Assembly: GCA_015680685.1 (NCBI GenBank)
Contig: MNCI01026399.1
Span: 185,095-206,481 of the forward strand
Reading direction: 5' to 3'
Length of the DNA stretch: 21,387 bases
Source: Gnetum montanum
Lineage: Eukaryota > Streptophyta > Gnetopsida > Gnetales > Gnetaceae
The notes below the pieces were generated by a model. It saw only the letters and a program-made list of their open reading frames with translations. It ran no database searches and was not told the origin of the DNA. Below, piece by piece: positions 17,323-21,387 of this stretch. Made by a program: the position numbers and the translations under genes. Numbering within the stretch: position 1 is the stretch's first letter; each line of letters starts with the position of its first letter.

Positions 17323-18952
17323 TCAAATGCGCACAATTGAAATTGCTGCCCGCTCATCAAAAAGGACGGACAAGTCCTTCTCTGTTTGCAGGGATCTTAA
17401 ATCTTTTTCTTGAGTAAAAACCTCTGCAAAAGAACCACCTAAAGTGCCCTTGGACAATCTGCCAGGATTGATACAGACGCACTTGTGGTGATTCTTTTGT
17501 TGTTCAGCATCCATACCAACAACAGTTGGAACATCATCCCCTACTTGCAAAACCTGCAAACGCAATCTCAATGATTTCTGTTTCAGTAGCAGCCATTGTC
17601 TGACAACGTCTTGAATCCATGTATCCACTAAATAAAAAATTACCTTTACAAACGCTGCCAAGTCGGAGGGTAAAAGGAGCATGTCAAGATCAACTGGACA
17701 ATTCAAAGATTCTGGCGAAGCACTCAAGTCCAAAGACAAACCAGGAGCGGCAGGAAATAACGGGTAGAAGCTGTTAAAACAATGGGGAAAAAACTGTTTT
17801 AGAAATGTTCATTGAATATTTATGTCATTTGCTATACATATTCCTAAAAGCTCTAGGCTCAATCATTCAGATCTAAATTTAACAATGCAGAAAAAGAATG
17901 CCTGCGCTGTTTCAGAATGTGTGTTGCAAGTCTCGTGAGTCGATCCACGGAACCCTGTCCAGAATTCTTTGACAACTCCTCACTGCTTAGATGCTTTAAC
18001 ACATCTACTGAGCAAGCACCGACCATAATCTGCATCTCAAATAACTTAGCATCGAAAGGAAATCACAACTCAATAATTACTGTGCAAATGAAAGGGTTTT
18101 TGCCCATACATACATCACATATACGAAACAGGGCTGGATTTGCGACGCAAATTATCTGCAGAAATTACAAAATGCATTCTCCCTTGACTACAGATTTTAA
18201 ACACTGGATAAAATTAGGGGAATGAAAGCACCAAACTTAAAACTCCATACCTGTTCACCATATTCTTTGAAGATCCTCGAGTCAAAGGCTTGCTACATAT
18301 AACAAAAGCAATATCAAATTAAATTACGAAAAAGCTGCATGTTGCCTGACACACTTCCACGTCTCATCAAATATGGCAATGCTAATTACCTGTGGAAATA
18401 CACACTTCCACGTCTCATCAAATATGGCAATGCTAATTACCTGTGGAAATACACACTTCCACGTCTCATCAAATATGGCAATGCTAATTACCTGTGGAAA
18501 TACAAAATCATGGTGTACATCCCGTGTGGACGGCACTATATATTAGGTCCCATAACAAAAGTGGAAATGAGAAAACTTTAAAGTATTTAACGTGTAATAT
18601 GCAATGAATATATAACCAACCCTTATGCAGATTTCCTCAAAGAATATATCATCAAAAACTCTGTCCAGGGTCCCATCTTTAATCGTTGCATGTTGTTTGT
18701 CAACAAAGGGGCCCATCTGCGGAGATGAAGAAGCCAACGGTAAAATAAAATGTACAAGGACAATAAGTGGGAAACGTATTCTCGTAGTTGATATTTCTGA
18801 CAGAATTATTATGTAATACATACTTCGAAACAGGAAAAATGTCATACCAGGATCAAAACATTAATATCCTTTTTCTGAGAATGCTGCAGCAACTCTTCTA
18901 AAGGCTGGAAGGCTAAGTTGTCAGTGGTTGTGAAGGGACCTGCGGCAATAAG
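17323..18952 (-). CDS. POLA2: DNA polymerase alpha subunit B, C-terminal eight exons (partial gene)
   Basis: The B subunit tethers polymerase alpha to primase for primer synthesis in the nucleus. Exons (minus strand, 5' to 3'): A 18952-18848, B 18716-18617, C 18535-18492, D 18292-18251, E 18155-18114, F 18029-17902, G 17770-17644, H 17553-17323, stop TGA. Recognised parts are 'IAAGPFTTTDNLAFQPL' (A), 'GPFVDKQHATIKDG' (B), 'RDVHHDFVFPQ' (C), 'VDVLKHLSSEELS' and 'DRLTRLATHIL' (F), 'FYPLFPA' and 'LLLPSDLAAFVK' (G), 'CVCINPGRLSKGTLGGSFAE' and the end 'ISIVRI' (H). This is the inactive phosphoesterase fold and C-terminus, about 270 of some 600 residues. Introns are 81-199 nt. No stop falls in the exons. 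The N-terminal exons are not in the window. About 15 residues expected between B and C are absent, so a pseudogene cannot be excluded. Confidence 0.88.
17554..17643 (-). other. POLA2 intron G-H, 90 nt, stopless and in frame
   Basis: The donor is AAG|GTAATT and the acceptor TTTGCAG|GTTTTG. Length is a multiple of three and no stop occurs, so retention would add 30 residues before the conserved 'CVCINPGRL' strand. Family alignment supports splicing, because 'AAFVK' is normally close to that strand. Confidence 0.7.
17771..17901 (-). other. POLA2 intron F-G with GC donor
   Basis: The exon ends CGCAG followed by GCATTC; the acceptor is TTTTAACAG|CTTC. AG joined to C restores a Ser codon between 'ILKQR' and 'FYPLFP', where the family has 'QRS(F/Y)YPL'. 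No GT near the site gives the frame, so a GC-AG intron is the best reading. Confidence 0.7.
18351..18503 (-). repeat. 51-bp tandem triplication carrying the exon C splice donor
   Basis: Three identical copies lie at 18351-18401, 18402-18452 and 18453-18503. Each copy holds, on the minus strand, the last 12 bases of exon C (encoding VFPQ), the donor CAG|GTAATT, and 36 bases of intron or less. Donors therefore lie at 18491, 18440 and 18389. The unit is 17 codons with no stop, so use of the second or third donor would add 17 or 34 residues in frame. Confidence 0.92.
18536..18616 (-). other. POLA2 intron B-C (81 nt) where a coding segment is missing
   Basis: The only junction in frame is GTT-G|GTTATA to ATATATAG|TG-CCG. 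The intron and its edges contain no sequence for the roughly 15 residues that normally lie between the helix ending here in 'EICIR' and 'VPSTRD'. The donor is weak. Confidence 0.5.
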
Positions 18953-19204
18953 CTACAAGGATGGAACGTTTAATAACCCTTAAAATTATCTAGTCAATAA
19001 ATTTTGCTCCAAGCAAAATGTACCAGGAATTGTAAATAGTCATATTTTCACGCTCTGAAAAGGCAGAACAAATCCTCTGTAGAAAAATGAAAGCTATATA
19101 CGACAAATTTCTCAACATTCATTTGTTGTGACAGTTAAGCTTTCGGTTGCTACAATCACATACGTCTCCTGGAAACAAATACTTACCATTTTGATTTTTT
19201 TTGG
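18953..19204 (-). other. Upstream intron of POLA2 next to a retroelement fragment
   Basis: The acceptor before exon A is CCTTGTAG|CTTATT. No further POLA2 exon is seen to its right. The border with the retroelement copy is not sharp; coiled-coil-like coding texture fades near 19205 and no LTR is visible. Confidence 0.45.
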
Positions 19205-21111
19205 ATTCCTTTCTAGAGAATTTATTTGTTGGCTGTGATCTTTGACCATTCTCTTCAAAGCAGGTCCGTCTTGAACAATTGTACTCGGAAATTTTGAAAC
19301 AGGGTATGAAATTTTCCTCCTATAAGGCTTTGAGTGCCTTGATATGCACATGAGTTTACGCCTGTGTTGCAGAGGCATCCCAAACAACCTTCTCTTTTTC
19401 CTCAGCCACATTTTTATTCTCCGTTAGTAGTTTGGTTAGTTGCTCAATTTTGAAATTGTATAGCTGGTCTATGGGAACAAATTACAAAGGGTCCCATTGT
19501 GCTACTTGTAAGGCCACGAGTTGCTCTTGTAATTTCTGCACCTTAGCTTCAGCATGCTTGGCCATCACTTCTGTTAAGACCAGCTTCCCCTTAGTGGAAA
19601 TGAGGTCTAATTGAATCGTTGTAACACCTTGAGGTATGGCAAATAGAGACGTCATTATTTGTCCTATCTGTAGTAATAGATCAAGCGCATCCTCATGTTC
19701 TGCAGGAGTCATTGAAGTTTCGGCCAAAGTTTGAGCATCCCATGCTCCCGTGAGATCCATCGATGGTACAATAGGTACATTGAACGATTCTTTAATGTGG
19801 TCTGCGACCACTTCTGCAGCGCCCGTGGCATCCTAGTGTTGCATGACCACCACGGTGGCCCCTTCACTAGTTTTTAATTGCACTTGGAAAGATGTTGTGT
19901 TTCCTGAGATCTGTTGTGACCAAGTACTTTCCTCTCCTCCTGTATGAATAGATACTTCACCCCTTATATGATCCAAAGAAACTGTGAGCTATATGGCATC
20001 ATCAAGAACGTGGAAGAGATTTGCGTCATCACAACTTCCCCAACTGACCGTCTCAGCGATGGCCCTGAGACGGCGGTGGTTGATCCTAGCCCGTGCTAGG
20101 CCCTGCTTCCTATTGTTGGCTAGGTCCTGCAAGTTGAGTTGCAGTTGGTCTAGCTGTTTGTTCTTCTTCTTGTTCTGGTCCCAATGTCTCACTAGTGATT
20201 TTCCTTACGGCTGGTGGCTTTAATAGTTCAGCATATGAAGCATTTTGAGCTTTTCGAAGGACATCATTAGTGTATCCCCTGATACCAGCACATCGGCATA
20301 GCTTCCTGATAAGGCAAGGGAAGGGCAACGCCATCTTCCCTATCTTCTGTTCCTCGAACCACCTCAGGATCTCTGTCAAATATAGATGAGGCAAGTTAGC
20401 ATTAACCTTTCCCATCAGCATTGCACATCCTCTTGCCACATACGTTGAGATTCTTTTTAAGCCCTTCGTGGGGAAGAGGTGATACGTTCCAATTTTAAAA
20501 TAGATCCTCTCTTCCGTTGTCAACTCTCCAAATGTCTTATCCCTGCCATATGCCCTTTCCAACCAAACTCATCGCACATCAGGGTTTGATCGGGTAGACA
20601 ACTGAGCAAGCTGGGGCCCTGTATTAGGAATGTTTAATACTTCCGAAATGGCCTATGCAGAGAAATCGACTGTCACACCACAAATATTAACAGTGGTGCC
20701 TTGTTCTTTGTTGTGCTAGAATTGGTACGTCTCCCCTAGGTACCAGGCACCGCTTTCAGAGAGGGTAGGCCATAAGGGAGACCCTTTGAGGTGATCCCTA
20801 ACAGCCTCAGGAGCAAACTCTACAAAACATTCAAAATTTAATTCCACAATCACCACAGTGAATGTGGACCTTTCGTGGATCGCCTGAATACAATCTTGGG
20901 GCAACGTGAGATGTTGTCCCTGTTCAGGCGCTGCAGAAGCTCCTCCTTCTGTTTGCCCGGACTGTATGGTAGGAGGGTCCTCTTGATGAATGCTAAATGA
21001 TTGTTCCTCCTATTCTACATGTTGTCTGGCAAGGACTTGTTTTTCACCTCTACTAGGTTGTTTACTCCCACCTTGAGCAGAACCTTCCTGTTGTCCACGT
21101 TTCGGGGCCAT
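19205..21111 (-). pseudogene. Second ORF3 copy (element D), antisense
   Basis: From ATG at 21111 the minus strand encodes a protein similar to ORF3 at 8574. Matching parts are 'GAWYLGETYQF' (about 20745-20716) against 'GEWYLGETYLF', 'LTTEERIYFKI' against 'LTTAERVYSKI', 'ALPFPCLIRKLC' against 'ALPFPCLI' and a following LC, and 'KGKLVLTEV' against 'RGKSLILEG' at the start of a coiled coil. In-frame stops include one after 'GETYQF', where element B has Trp. The frame is constant from 21111 to about 20110, then shifts at least twice before 19205. It is more diverged and more indel-ridden than element B. It has the same orientation as POLA2 and lies in or upstream of that gene. The 3' part of ORF3 and the 3' LTR are missing. 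Confidence 0.75.
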
Positions 21112-21120
21112 CTGCAATCA
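21107..21120 (-). promoter_or_regulatory. Splice-acceptor-like site before ORF3 of element D
   Basis: The minus strand reads TGATTGCAG then ATGGC, identical over 14 bases to 8565-8578, though the sequence further upstream differs. Confidence 0.5.
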
Positions 21121-21387
21121 CATGAGGTCAAGCATTAGTACAGTTGCTTCTAAAGTTAAATTATACCTTACTGCTTACCTTAATTAATTAACTTTGTTTA
21201 TCTCTGTGTGATGTTTCCTAAAAGATTATAATAGTGGATCCTTTGTACTTAGGTGGTTTTCAATTTTTGTTTCCCGATGTACTTGAAGGGATTCAATTAT
21301 TTTCAGCACACCTATTCTAAATGTTATAACTAATTACCCTTGATAATGTCCTTCGGGCGATGATAAATTCCAAAAAAGTTATGTGCT
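21121..21387 (-). other. Spacer upstream of ORF3 in element D
   Basis: AT-rich sequence without an open frame, in the position of the pol-ORF3 spacer of element B. The rest of the element, if present, lies to the right of the window. Confidence 0.4.

Noticed and set aside
18324-18581. Open frames on both strands over the 51-bp repeats as small repetitive proteins
   Set aside because: They exist only because a stopless 51-bp unit is tripled. The minus-strand frame is exon C running into its intron, and the plus-strand frame is its antisense.
19112-19411. An upstream POLA2 exon at 19200-19330
   Set aside because: The stretch is Lys/Gln-rich and coiled-coil-like and does not resemble the part of POLA2 that precedes the 'AAGPFTT' strand. 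It fits better as the frameshifted tail of ORF3 of element D.

Overview
This is plant nuclear DNA. It has two parts: a left and centre (about 1-16000) made almost entirely of decayed LTR retrotransposons of the Ty3/gypsy type, and a right part holding the 3' half of a host gene, DNA polymerase alpha subunit B (POLA2), on the minus strand at 17323-18952. A further retroelement fragment in the same orientation lies just upstream of the POLA2 exons. The plant POLA2 with short spliced introns and the density of old nested elements suggest a seed plant with a large genome. A gymnosperm is plausible, but this is inference and no taxon can be proved from the window.

Left and centre. Positions 1-1132 are the 3' internal end of one element (A), ending in a polypurine tract and its 3' LTR (LTR1, 1133-2138). 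Immediately after it, at 2139, a second element (B) begins in the middle of gag. B continues through protease, reverse transcriptase, RNase H and integrase (to about 6700), a 1.9-kb untranslated spacer, a long third ORF (8574-11429), a hairpin, a polypurine tract and its 3' LTR (LTR2, 11669-12583). The simplest reading is that A inserted into gag of B. RT, RNase H and integrase resemble the Athila branch. Element B is dead: 25 in-frame stops in pol, 13 in ORF3, and the catalytic Glu of integrase is Lys. Almost no frameshifts accompany these stops, which points to decay by point transitions.

At 13615-14676 a third LTR of the same family stands alone between 5-bp target duplications (CAAGC). 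It sits inside an older coding-like region that runs on as a gag remnant to about 15960. Stretches at 12584-13609 and 16000-17300 hold no recognisable gene.

Right. Eight POLA2 exons can be placed by splice signals and protein similarity and together encode about 270 C-terminal residues. One intron uses a GC donor, one 90-nt intron has no stop, and one exon/intron boundary is triplicated as a 51-bp tandem repeat that carries the splice donor. About 15 residues expected between exons B and C are missing. Upstream exons are not in the window. From about 19200 to 21111 the minus strand carries a second, diverged copy of the retroelement ORF3. Both ORF3 copies start directly after the same splice-acceptor-like sequence, which suggests that ORF3 is made from a spliced RNA.
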